Shown one piece after another: positions 35,891 to 44,123 of a stretch of 64,000 nt of DNA (the stretch's first letter is position 1; each line of letters opens with the position of its first letter). Source of the stretch: Comamonas piscis. Its GTDB lineage: Bacteria > Pseudomonadota > Gammaproteobacteria > Burkholderiales > Burkholderiaceae_C. Under the pieces are notes generated by a model. The model was not told the DNA's origin. It was given only the letters and a program-made list of their open reading frames with translations, and did no database searches. The DNA is taken from assembly GCF_014109725.1 (NCBI RefSeq), contig NZ_CP058554.1, forward strand, positions 2,914,001 through 2,978,000, written 5' to 3'. The translations under genes were made by a program, and so were the position numbers.

Positions 35891-38770
35891 ATGAGCGATA
35901 CGAATTCTGTGTATCAAGCCTATCAAGGCAACACGTATCTTTTCGGCGGCAATGCCCCCTATGTCGAAGAGATGTATGAAAACTATCTGGATAACCCAGG
36001 CAGCGTACCAGACACCTGGCGCGCTTACTTTGATGCACTGCAAAACGTCCCCGCATTGGACGGCAGCAATTCCAAGGATGTCCCTCATCTCCCGGTTGTC
36101 AATGCGTTCGCCGAACGTGCCAAGCAAGGTGGCACCAAGGTCGTTGTCGCGTCTGGCGCTGACTCCGAGCTGGGCCGCAAGCGCACCGCCGTTCAGCAGC
36201 TGATTGCTGCTTACCGCAATGTGGGCGCACGCTGGGCTGATCTCGATCCCTTGAAGCGCCAAGAGCGCCCAGAGATTCCAGAACTGGATCCGGCTTTCTA
36301 CGGCTTCGCTGATGCCGACCAGGAAACCGTGTTCAACACCAGCAACACGTTCTTCGGCAAGGAATCGATGCCGTTGCGTGAGCTGCTCAATGCACTGCGC
36401 GAAACCTACTGCGGCACCCTGGGTGCCGAGTACATGTACGCCTCCGAGCAGAACCAAAAGCGCTGGTGGCAGCAAAAGCTGGAAACCATCCGCAGCAAGC
36501 CTGCCTTCAATGCCGATCAGAAAAAGCGCATCCTCGATCGCCTGACCGCAGCCGAAGGCCTGGAGCGTTTCCTGCATACCAAGTATGTGGGCCAAAAGCG
36601 CTTCTCGCTGGAAGGTGGCGAGTCCTTCATCGTGGCGATGGACCAGTTGATCAATGCCGCTGGCGTGACCGGCGTGCAGGAAATCGTCATCGGCATGGCC
36701 CACCGTGGCCGTCTGAACGTGCTGGTCAACACCCTGGGCAAGATGCCCAAGGACCTGTTTGCCGAGTTCGACCACACCGCCCCTGAAGAGCTGACCGCTG
36801 GTGACGTGAAGTACCACCAGGGCTTCAGCTCCGATGTGTCGACTGTTGGCGGCCCGGTGCACCTGTCGCTGGCCTTCAATCCCTCGCACTTGGAGATCGT
36901 CAATCCCGTGGTCGAAGGCTCGGTGCGCTCGCGCATGGACCGCCGCAACGACCCGCAAGGCAAGCAAGTGCTGCCCGTGCTGGTACACGGTGACGCAGCC
37001 TTCGCCGGCCAGGGTGTGAACCAGGAAACGCTGGCACTGTCCGAAACCCGTGGCTACACCACCGGCGGCACCGTGCACATCATCATCAACAACCAGATTG
37101 GTTTCACGACCTCGGATCCGCGCGATCTGCGTTCGACCACGTATTGCACCGACATCGTCAAGATGATCGATTCGCCGGTGCTGCACGTCAATGGCGATGA
37201 TCCTGAAGCAGTGGCCCTGGCCATGCAGATGGCACTGGACTTCCGCATGGAGTTCGCCAAAGACATCGTGGTGGACATCATCTGCTACCGCAAGTTGGGC
37301 CACAACGAGCAGGACACCCCTGCGCTGACCCAGCCGCTGATGTACAAGAAGATTGCCCAGCACCCTGGCACTCGCAAGCTCTACGCCGACAAGCTGGCCA
37401 CGCAAGGCCTGGGCGAGACCCTGGGTGATGACATGGCCAAGGCCTACCGCGCTGCGATGGATGCGGGCAAGCACACGGTTGATCCGGTGCTGACCAACTT
37501 CAAGAGCCAGTACGCGGTCGATTGGAGCCCCTTCTTGAACAAGAAGTGGACCGACGTGGCGGACACGGCGATCCCTGTTGCCGAGTGGAAGCGTCTGGCC
37601 GAGCGCGTGACGACCCTGCCGGAATCGGTCAACCCGCACCAGCTGGTCAAGAAGGTGTATGACGACCGCGCAGCGATGGGCCGTGGCGACATCAACGTGG
37701 ACTGGGGCATGGGTGAAACCATGGCCTACGCTTCGCTGGTGGCCTCCGGTTACCCGATCCGCCTGTCTGGTGAAGACAGCGGCCGCGGCACCTTCACCCA
37801 CCGCCACTCGGTCGTGCACGACCAAAAGCGTGAGAAGTGGGACGAGGGCACCTACATCCCTCTGCAGAACGTGGCCGACAACCAGGCTCCGTTCACCGTG
37901 ATCGACTCCATCCTGTCCGAAGAGGCAGTGCTGGGCTTTGAATACGGCTACGCCTCCAACGATCCCAACACCCTGGTGATCTGGGAAGCGCAGTTCGGCG
38001 ACTTCGCCAACGGCGCGCAGGTGGTGATCGACCAGTTCATCGCCTCCGGCGAAGTGAAGTGGGGCCGTGTCAATGGCCTGACCTTGATGCTGCCACACGG
38101 CTACGAAGGCCAAGGCCCTGAGCACAGCTCGGCACGCCTGGAACGTTTCATGCAGCTGTCGGCTGACCAGAACATGCAAGTGACCCAGCCGACCACGGCT
38201 GCGCAGATCTTCCATTTGCTGCGTCGCCAGATGGTGCGTCCGCTGCGCAAGCCGCTGATCATCATGACGCCCAAGTCGCTGCTGCGTAACAAGGACGCCA
38301 CCTCGCCGGTGTCGGAATTCACCTCCGGTGGCTTCCAGACCGTGATTGGCGAGCGCGATGAGGCGATTGTTGCCAATGCCGACAAGGTCAAGCGCGTGAT
38401 CGCTTGCTCGGGCAAGGTCTATTACGACTTGGTCAAGAAGCGCACCGAAGAAGGCAGCACCGACGTGGCCATCATCCGTGTCGAGCAGCTCTATCCGTTC
38501 CCGCACAAGGTGTTCGCTGCTGAACTGAAGAAGTACAGCAACGCCAAGGACATCGTGTGGTGCCAGGACGAGCCGCAAAACCAGGGTGCCTGGTTCTTTG
38601 TGCAGCACTACATCCACGAGAACATGATCGACGGTCAGAAGCTGGGCTACTCCGGCCGCGCACCATCGGCATCGCCTGCAGTGGGTTATTCGCACCTGCA
38701 CCAAGAGCAGCAAAAGGCGCTGGTCGAAGGCGCATTCGCCAAGCTCAAGGGCTTTGTGCTGACCAAGTAA
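35891..38770 (+). CDS. sucA: 2-oxoglutarate dehydrogenase E1 component
   Basis: A 959-residue thiamine-diphosphate enzyme, the E1 component of the TCA-cycle oxoglutarate dehydrogenase complex. It decarboxylates 2-oxoglutarate and passes succinyl to the lipoyl group of E2. The N-terminal YVEEMYENYLDNPGSVPDTW segment docks E2. The active-site region has GMAHRGRLNVLVN, then SFNPSHLE-like AFNPSHLEIVNPVVEG, and the cofactor GD...NN motif lies around HGDAAFAGQGVNQE and INNQIGFTT. The ATG at 35891 gives the family start; an in-frame extension exists upstream. It heads the sucA-sucB-lpd cluster. Confidence 0.97.
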   Translation: MSDTNSVYQAYQGNTYLFGGNAPYVEEMYENYLDNPGSVPDTWRAYFDALQNVPALDGSNSKDVPHLPVVNAFAERAKQGGTKVVVASGADSELGRKRTAVQQLIAAYRNVGARWADLDPLKRQERPEIPELDPAFYGFADADQETVFNTSNTFFGKESMPLRELLNALRETYCGTLGAEYMYASEQNQKRWWQQKLETIRSKPAFNADQKKRILDRLTAAEGLERFLHTKYVGQKRFSLEGGESFIVAMDQLINAAGVTGVQEIVIGMAHRGRLNVLVNTLGKMPKDLFAEFDHTAPEELTAGDVKYHQGFSSDVSTVGGPVHLSLAFNPSHLEIVNPVVEGSVRSRMDRRNDPQGKQVLPVLVHGDAAFAGQGVNQETLALSETRGYTTGGTVHIIINNQIGFTTSDPRDLRSTTYCTDIVKMIDSPVLHVNGDDPEAVALAMQMALDFRMEFAKDIVVDIICYRKLGHNEQDTPALTQPLMYKKIAQHPGTRKLYADKLATQGLGETLGDDMAKAYRAAMDAGKHTVDPVLTNFKSQYAVDWSPFLNKKWTDVADTAIPVAEWKRLAERVTTLPESVNPHQLVKKVYDDRAAMGRGDINVDWGMGETMAYASLVASGYPIRLSGEDSGRGTFTHRHSVVHDQKREKWDEGTYIPLQNVADNQAPFTVIDSILSEEAVLGFEYGYASNDPNTLVIWEAQFGDFANGAQVVIDQFIASGEVKWGRVNGLTLMLPHGYEGQGPEHSSARLERFMQLSADQNMQVTQPTTAAQIFHLLRRQMVRPLRKPLIIMTPKSLLRNKDATSPVSEFTSGGFQTVIGERDEAIVANADKVKRVIACSGKVYYDLVKKRTEEGSTDVAIIRVEQLYPFPHKVFAAELKKYSNAKDIVWCQDEPQNQGAWFFVQHYIHENMIDGQKLGYSGRAPSASPAVGYSHLHQEQQKALVEGAFAKLKGFVLTK

Positions 38771-38809
38771 GCACGACCTCAGCATTTAACGAATACAGAA
38801 AGAATTGAT

Positions 38810-40072
38810 ATGGCCATCGTAGAAGTCAAAGTCCCCCAGCTGTCCGAGTCGATCGCTGAAGCCACCATGCTGACCTGGAAGAAGAAGGCCGGCGAAGCTG
38901 TTGCTGTCGACGAAATCCTGATCGAGATCGAAACCGACAAGGTCGTGCTCGAAGTGCCAGCCCCCGCTGCTGGCGTGCTGACCGAGATCGTGCAAGGCGA
39001 CGGCGCCACTGTGATCGCTGAGCAGCTGATCGCCAAGATCGATACCGAAGCCGTGGCTGGTGCCGCTGCAGCCCCCGCTGCCGCAGCACCTGCACCCGCC
39101 GCTGCCGCTCCAGCCCCTGCTGCTGCACCCGCAGCCGCTGGTGGCAACAAGGGCGATGTGGCCATGCCTGCTGCTGCCAAGCTGCTGGCTGACAACAACC
39201 TAGCAGTCGGCGCTGTGGCCGGATCCGGCAAGGACGGCCGCGTCACCAAGGGTGATGTGCTGGCCGCTGTGGCTGGTGGCGTCAAGTCCACCGCTGCGGC
39301 GATCCCCACCGGCGCACCTACCAAGTCGCTGCCGCAAGTGGCATCGCCTGCCGCTGCCCAAGATCTGGGCGAGCGCCCAGAGCAACGCGTGCCGATGAGC
39401 CGTCTGCGTGCCCGTATCGCCGAGCGTCTGCTGCAATCGCAGTCGACCAACGCGATCCTGACCACGTTCAACGAAGTGAACATGGCGCCCGTGATGGCCC
39501 TGCGCAAGAAGTTCCAGGACGACTTCACCAAGGAACACGGCGTGAAGCTGGGCTTCATGTCCTTCTTCGTAAAGGCGGCTGTGCACGCCTTGAAGAAGTA
39601 CCCCGTGCTGAACGCTTCGGTCGATGGCAGCGACATCATCTACCACGGCTACTTCGACATCGGTATCGCCGTGGGCTCGCCACGCGGTCTGGTGGTGCCC
39701 ATCCTGCGCAATGCAGACCAGATGAGCTTCGCCGACATCGAGAAGAAAATTGCTGAATTCGGCAAGAAGGCGGCAGACGGCAAGCTGGGCATCGAAGACA
39801 TGACCGGCGGCACCTTCTCCATCTCCAACGGTGGTACCTTCGGCTCGATGATGTCTACCCCCATCATCAACCCACCCCAATCGGCCATCCTGGGCGTTCA
39901 CGCCACCAAGGACCGCGCCGTGGTTGAAAACGGCCAAGTCGTGGTGCGTCCGATGAACTACTTCGCGATGTCCTACGACCACCGCATCATCGACGGCCGC
40001 GAAGCCGTGCTGGGCCTGGTGGCGATGAAGGATGCGCTGGAAGATCCATCGCGTCTGCTGTTCGACCTGTAA
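38810..40072 (+). CDS. sucB: dihydrolipoyllysine-residue succinyltransferase (E2)
   Basis: A 420-residue E2 core subunit. The N-terminal lipoyl domain has the lipoylated lysine in EIETDKVVLEV (about K43). An Ala/Pro hinge (about 84-110), an E1/E3-binding domain (about 115-155, with AKLLADNNLAVGAVAGSGKD) and the acyltransferase core follow, ending in the catalytic DHRIIDGREAV. It starts 39 bases after the sucA stop, in one operon. The Ala/Pro hinge is typical of E2 proteins. Confidence 0.97.
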   Translation: MAIVEVKVPQLSESIAEATMLTWKKKAGEAVAVDEILIEIETDKVVLEVPAPAAGVLTEIVQGDGATVIAEQLIAKIDTEAVAGAAAAPAAAAPAPAAAAPAPAAAPAAAGGNKGDVAMPAAAKLLADNNLAVGAVAGSGKDGRVTKGDVLAAVAGGVKSTAAAIPTGAPTKSLPQVASPAAAQDLGERPEQRVPMSRLRARIAERLLQSQSTNAILTTFNEVNMAPVMALRKKFQDDFTKEHGVKLGFMSFFVKAAVHALKKYPVLNASVDGSDIIYHGYFDIGIAVGSPRGLVVPILRNADQMSFADIEKKIAEFGKKAADGKLGIEDMTGGTFSISNGGTFGSMMSTPIINPPQSAILGVHATKDRAVVENGQVVVRPMNYFAMSYDHRIIDGREAVLGLVAMKDALEDPSRLLFDL

Positions 40073-40090
40073 TCAGGTAGCCGGGCAGTG

Positions 40091-40600
40091 ATGCTACGCG
40101 CCTTGGTTGCTGCGGCCTCTGCGTTGGTGCTGGGTGCCTGCGGCACCATGCCCCGTCCTGCTGCGCAGGATGTGGCAGCCCAGAGCTGGAGCGGTGATTA
40201 CCGCTTCCAGTGGGCGGCGGGCACGCAGGCCGCACGACGCGGAATCCCCGCACCGGCACAGGTTCGCATTCGCCCCATCACCTCTGCCAAGGAGGTGCCA
40301 GGCGCAAAGGCGGACGGAAATGGCCCGCAATGGGCCATTTCCTTTGTTGGCGAGCCCGGTGCGCCGCTGCCGCTCATCCCTTTCAAGGCCAAGGGCTATG
40401 AAGAGATGGGCTGGGCGGCGATGCGTGCGGGCGGCAAGATCGCATGTCTGGAGTCCGGCTCCTTCATGTTTGTCTGCCGCACGCATCCTGGCACGACCTT
40501 GTCGTTCGGTCGGCAGAACGACGAACAACTGACCTCCAAAACGGGCCTCTTCGGTGTGGCATTGCACCAGGGCAGTTTTGAACTAACACCATTGGATTAA
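40091..40600 (+). CDS. small unknown lipoprotein encoded between sucB and lpd
   Basis: A 169-residue predicted lipoprotein with no family I recognise. The signal peptide (LRALVAAASALVL) ends in lipobox LGAC, with the acylated cysteine near residue 18. The mature part contains IRPITSAKEVPGAKADGNGP and a C-terminal half with two cysteines (IACLES, FVCRTHPG). It begins 18 bases after sucB and ends two bases before the lpd ATG, so it is cotranscribed with the dehydrogenase genes. Placing an envelope lipoprotein between E2 and E3 is odd. GTG at 40088 is an alternative start one codon upstream. Confidence 0.75.
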   Translation: MLRALVAAASALVLGACGTMPRPAAQDVAAQSWSGDYRFQWAAGTQAARRGIPAPAQVRIRPITSAKEVPGAKADGNGPQWAISFVGEPGAPLPLIPFKAKGYEEMGWAAMRAGGKIACLESGSFMFVCRTHPGTTLSFGRQNDEQLTSKTGLFGVALHQGSFELTPLD

Positions 40601-40602
40601 TC

Positions 40603-42030
40603 ATGAGCAAGCAATTTGATGTCGTCGTGATCGGCGGCGGCCCCGGCGGCTATGTGGCTGCCATCCGTGCAGCCCAGCTGGGCATGCAAGTGGCATGTAT
40701 CGACGAGTGGAAGAACGCCGCTGGCGGCCCGGCACTGGGCGGCACCTGCACCAACGTGGGTTGCATCCCCTCGAAGGCGCTGCTGCAGTCGTCCGAGCAT
40801 TTCGAGCATGCCAACCTGCACTTTGCAGACCACGGCATCTCCACCGGCAAGGTGAGCATGGATGTGGCCAAGATGATTGCCCGCAAGGACACTGTCGTCA
40901 AGCAGAACAACGACGGTATCCAGTACCTGTTCAAGAAGAACAAGATCACTTTCTTCCACGGCCGTGGCTCCTTCGTGAAGGCCGTTGATGGCGGTTACGA
41001 AATCAAGGTCGCTGGCAAGGAAGAAGAGTCCATCACCGGCAAGCAGATCATTGTGGCCACCGGCTCCAATGCCCGCGCACTGCCTGGCACGCCATTCGAT
41101 GAAGAGCGCATTCTGTCGAACGACGGCGCCCTGCGCCTGGGCGCTGCGCCCAAGAAGCTGGCCCTCATCGGCGCTGGCGTGATCGGCCTGGAAATGGGTT
41201 CGGTCTGGCGCCGTCTGGGCACCGAAGTGACGGTGCTCGAAGGCATGGACAAGTTCCTGTCCGCTGTGGACGACCAAATCGCCAAGGAAGCCAAGAAGTC
41301 TTTCGACAAGCAAGGTCTGAAGATCGAGCTGGGCGTGAAGGTTGGCGAGATCAAGGCCGACAAGAAGGGCGTGCAGATCAGCTACACCAATGCCAAGGGT
41401 GAAGCCCAGCAGCTGGATGTGGACCGCCTGATCGTGTCCATCGGCCGCGTGGCCAACACCATCGGCCTGGCTGCCGAAGCCGTGGGCCTGGCCCTGGACG
41501 AGCGCGGTGCCATCGTCGTGGACGAAAACTGCAAGACCAACCTGCCCGGCGTCTGGGCGGTGGGCGATGTGGTGCGTGGCCCGATGCTGGCCCACAAGGC
41601 CGAGGAAGAGGGCGTTGCCGTCGCTGAGCGCATTGCCGGTCAACACGGCCATGTGAACTTTGCGACCATCCCTTGGGTGATTTACACCAGCCCCGAGATC
41701 GCATGGGTGGGCCGCACCGAGCAGCAGCTCAAGGCTGACGGCGTGGCTTACAAGGCGGGCACTTTCCCGTTCCTGGCCAACGGCCGCGCACGTGCGCTGG
41801 GCGACACGACCGGTATGGTCAAGTTCCTGGCCGATGCCAAGACCGACGAAATCCTGGGCGTTCACATGGTCGGCCCGATGGTCTCGGAGCTGATCTCGGA
41901 AGCCGTGGTGGCCATGGAGTTCAAGGCTTCGAGCGAAGACATCGCCCGTATCTGCCACGCCCACCCATCCTTGTCGGAAGCGACCAAGGAAGCGGCCCTG
42001 GCCGTGGACAAGCGCACCTTGAATTTCTGA
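40603..42030 (+). CDS. lpd: dihydrolipoyl dehydrogenase (E3)
   Basis: A 475-residue FAD-dependent disulfide oxidoreductase that reoxidises the lipoyl groups of E2 with NAD. It shows the FAD-binding GGGPGGYVAAIRAAQLG, the redox pair GGTCTNVGCIPSKALL (two Cys separated by four residues), the NAD-binding GAGVIGLEMGSVW, the second FAD motif WAVGDVVRGPMLAHKAEEEG and the C-terminal active-site base HAHPSLSEATKEAA. It is the last enzyme of the oxoglutarate dehydrogenase operon and is followed by a long hairpin. Confidence 0.97.
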   Translation: MSKQFDVVVIGGGPGGYVAAIRAAQLGMQVACIDEWKNAAGGPALGGTCTNVGCIPSKALLQSSEHFEHANLHFADHGISTGKVSMDVAKMIARKDTVVKQNNDGIQYLFKKNKITFFHGRGSFVKAVDGGYEIKVAGKEEESITGKQIIVATGSNARALPGTPFDEERILSNDGALRLGAAPKKLALIGAGVIGLEMGSVWRRLGTEVTVLEGMDKFLSAVDDQIAKEAKKSFDKQGLKIELGVKVGEIKADKKGVQISYTNAKGEAQQLDVDRLIVSIGRVANTIGLAAEAVGLALDERGAIVVDENCKTNLPGVWAVGDVVRGPMLAHKAEEEGVAVAERIAGQHGHVNFATIPWVIYTSPEIAWVGRTEQQLKADGVAYKAGTFPFLANGRARALGDTTGMVKFLADAKTDEILGVHMVGPMVSELISEAVVAMEFKASSEDIARICHAHPSLSEATKEAALAVDKRTLNF

Positions 42031-42051
42031 TCCTGAAGTTTTAGGCGAAAA

Positions 42052-42088
42052 TAGCCTCTGGTGCAGATCGGTTCTGCGCCAGAGGCTA
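42052..42088 (+). terminator. long hairpin after lpd
   Basis: A 16-bp stem with one G-T wobble (42052-42067 with 42073-42088, five-base loop) lies 21 bases after the lpd stop, preceded by GAAAA. No strong T-run follows. It likely ends or stabilises the sucA-lpd message; hairpins of this look can also be dispersed repeats. Confidence 0.6.
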
Positions 42089-42143
42089 TGTCATTTAGAA
42101 GGCCGTAAACAGGTTCTTATAGCAACAAGAGATTGAGACACCC

Positions 42144-43247
42144 ATGGGTACAGCGGTAAGAGATGCATACGAGGCCGAACTCAAGGCCAAGGGTTTTCAA
42201 AGTGATCCGGCACAGATGCGTGCGGTGGACGCCTTGCAGCGCTGTGCCGACGAGTGGGAGGTGTACAAGAACAAGCGTTCCAACCCGCTCAAGAAGCTGA
42301 TCAACCACCCCGATATCCCCAAAGGCGTGTACATGTACGGCGGGGTGGGGCGCGGCAAGAGCTTCATCATGGATTGCTTTTTCAATGCCGTGCCACTGCG
42401 CCGCAAGGTGCGCCTGCATTTCCATGAGTTCATGCGCGAGGTGCAGCGCGAGCTGACCTTGCTCAAAGGCACGCAGGACCCGCTCGATGTGCTGGGCGCC
42501 AAGATCGCCAAAAAATACAAGCTGATCTGCTTTGATGAGTTCCATGTGGCGGACATCACCGATGCGATGATCCTCTACCGCCTGCTGCTGGCCCTGTTCA
42601 ACAACGGCGTGGGCTTTGTCACCACCTCCAATTTCACACCCGATGGCCTCTACCCCGATGGCCTGCACCGCGACCGCATCCTGCCGGCGATTGACCTGCT
42701 CAACGAACGCATGGATGTGATCAACGTCGACAACGGTACCGACTACCGCCGCCGTGCGCTGGAGCTGGCCCAGCTCTACCACACGCCGCTGGGGCCCGAG
42801 GCCGATGCGGCGATGGAGCAGACCTTTGCGACACTCGCCGAGGTGCCCGATGAAAAGCCGGTGTTCAAGATCGAATCGCGTGAGCTCAAGCCGCGCCGCC
42901 GTGCTGGCGGTGTGATCTGGTTTGATTTCCATGAGCTTTGCGTCAACCCGCGCTCGCAAAACGACTACCTGGAGCTGGCCACCCAGTTCCACACCGTACT
43001 GCTGTCCAATGTGCCGCAGATGTTTGTCAACATGGCCTCGCCTGCGCGCCGCTTCACCTGGCTGATCGATGTGCTCTACGACCGCCGGGTCAAGCTGATC
43101 TTGTCGGCCGCCGTGCCTCCCGAGCAGCTCTACACCGAGGGGCCGCTGTCCCATGAGTTTCCGCGCACCGTCTCGCGCCTCAACGAGATGCAGTCGCAGG
43201 AGTATTTGTCGCTGGAGCGACGCGTGGTTGATACCGCGCTGACTTGA
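42144..43247 (+). CDS. zapE: cell division protein ZapE (AFG1-like ATPase)
   Basis: A 367-residue P-loop ATPase of the ZapE/AFG1 family, which binds FtsZ and constricts late in division under stress. Walker A is MYGGVGRGKSFIMD (about residue 65) and Walker B is CFDEFHVADITDAMIL (about 130); sensor-region TTSNFTPDGLYPDGLHRDR follows. It lies downstream of lpd behind the hairpin at 42052. It could also be read through from the dehydrogenase operon. Confidence 0.93.
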   Translation: MGTAVRDAYEAELKAKGFQSDPAQMRAVDALQRCADEWEVYKNKRSNPLKKLINHPDIPKGVYMYGGVGRGKSFIMDCFFNAVPLRRKVRLHFHEFMREVQRELTLLKGTQDPLDVLGAKIAKKYKLICFDEFHVADITDAMILYRLLLALFNNGVGFVTTSNFTPDGLYPDGLHRDRILPAIDLLNERMDVINVDNGTDYRRRALELAQLYHTPLGPEADAAMEQTFATLAEVPDEKPVFKIESRELKPRRRAGGVIWFDFHELCVNPRSQNDYLELATQFHTVLLSNVPQMFVNMASPARRFTWLIDVLYDRRVKLILSAAVPPEQLYTEGPLSHEFPRTVSRLNEMQSQEYLSLERRVVDTALT

Positions 43248-43263
43248 GAGAAGAGAGGGTTTT

Positions 43264-43971
43264 ATGCCTCGTTTGAACACCCTGACCCTGGCGCTGCTGC
43301 TGGCCGCTGGTGGCCTGGCCCAGGCCGCCACCAGCAAGGCCACGACCGCGCAAGATCGCACACAGGCCCGCGCACACATCGCCTCCGAGCGCAAGGACAG
43401 CGAAGCGCGCCTGGCCAACAACGAAAAGATCTGCTACCAGCACTTTGCGGTTACCGACTGCCTGCAGAAAGTGCGCCGCCAGTACAACACCGAAGAGCGC
43501 GCACTGCGCCAGCGCGAGCTGGCCATCAACGCGCAAGAGCGGGACGAGAAAACTGCCAACCAGCGTGATTCCCGTGCCTCCAAGCAAAATGATTTTGAGC
43601 GCAAGCACCCGCCGCTTGATGGCGGTGCCTTGAGCCAGCCTGATCTGGAGCAGCGCCAAAAAGAGCACGATGAACAGGCCGCCCAGCGCAGCAGCCATGG
43701 CCCCAAGCGCAATGCCGAGGGCATGGCCGAGCAGCAGCAGCGCCGCGAGCAGGATGCCGCGCACCGTGCTACCAGCCAGGCTGGCAAGGTTGACAGCAAG
43801 CAGCGCACGCAGCAGCGGCACAACGAAGAGCGCGCCGACAACATCAGCGCGGCACAAGAGGAATTTGACGCCAAGCAAGAGGCGGCGCAGCGCCGCCTGG
43901 AAGCCCATGACAAGCGCATGAAGGAGCAAGAGGGCAAGCGCAAGGCTGCGCCTTTGCCCGTTCCCCAATAA
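43264..43971 (+). CDS. periplasmic highly charged coiled-coil protein
   Basis: I do not recognise the family. The 235-residue protein has a signal peptide (TLALLLAAGGLAQAA), then an almost entirely charged, Gln/Arg/Glu/Lys-rich helical body. Two cysteines (CYQHFAVTDC) in the first third could form the only disulfide. The body lacks hydrophobic core patterns, so coiled coil or disorder is likely, perhaps bridging within the periplasm. It follows zapE by 16 bases and has its own GAGAGG ribosome site, so cotranscription with zapE is likely. Confidence 0.7.
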   Translation: MPRLNTLTLALLLAAGGLAQAATSKATTAQDRTQARAHIASERKDSEARLANNEKICYQHFAVTDCLQKVRRQYNTEERALRQRELAINAQERDEKTANQRDSRASKQNDFERKHPPLDGGALSQPDLEQRQKEHDEQAAQRSSHGPKRNAEGMAEQQQRREQDAAHRATSQAGKVDSKQRTQQRHNEERADNISAAQEEFDAKQEAAQRRLEAHDKRMKEQEGKRKAAPLPVPQ

Positions 43972-44055
43972 ACAGCGGCTAGCTGCGGGTAGCTGTGCTG
44001 TGCCATGCGCCCTTGGTGCTAGGCAATGCGGCCCCCTCTGGATAACACCAAACCC

Positions 44056-44061
44056 TATAAT
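44056..44061 (+). promoter_or_regulatory. candidate -10 element (TATAAT) of alaS
   Basis: A perfect TATAAT lies 62 bases before the alaS ATG. No good -35 hexamer is found at normal spacing, so this is a partial promoter match. Confidence 0.4.
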
Positions 44062-44123
44062 GGAAGATTCGCGCCCGCACCGCTTCAGGGGAAGCCGGGC
44101 AGGCGCCACCACTGCCTGACACC

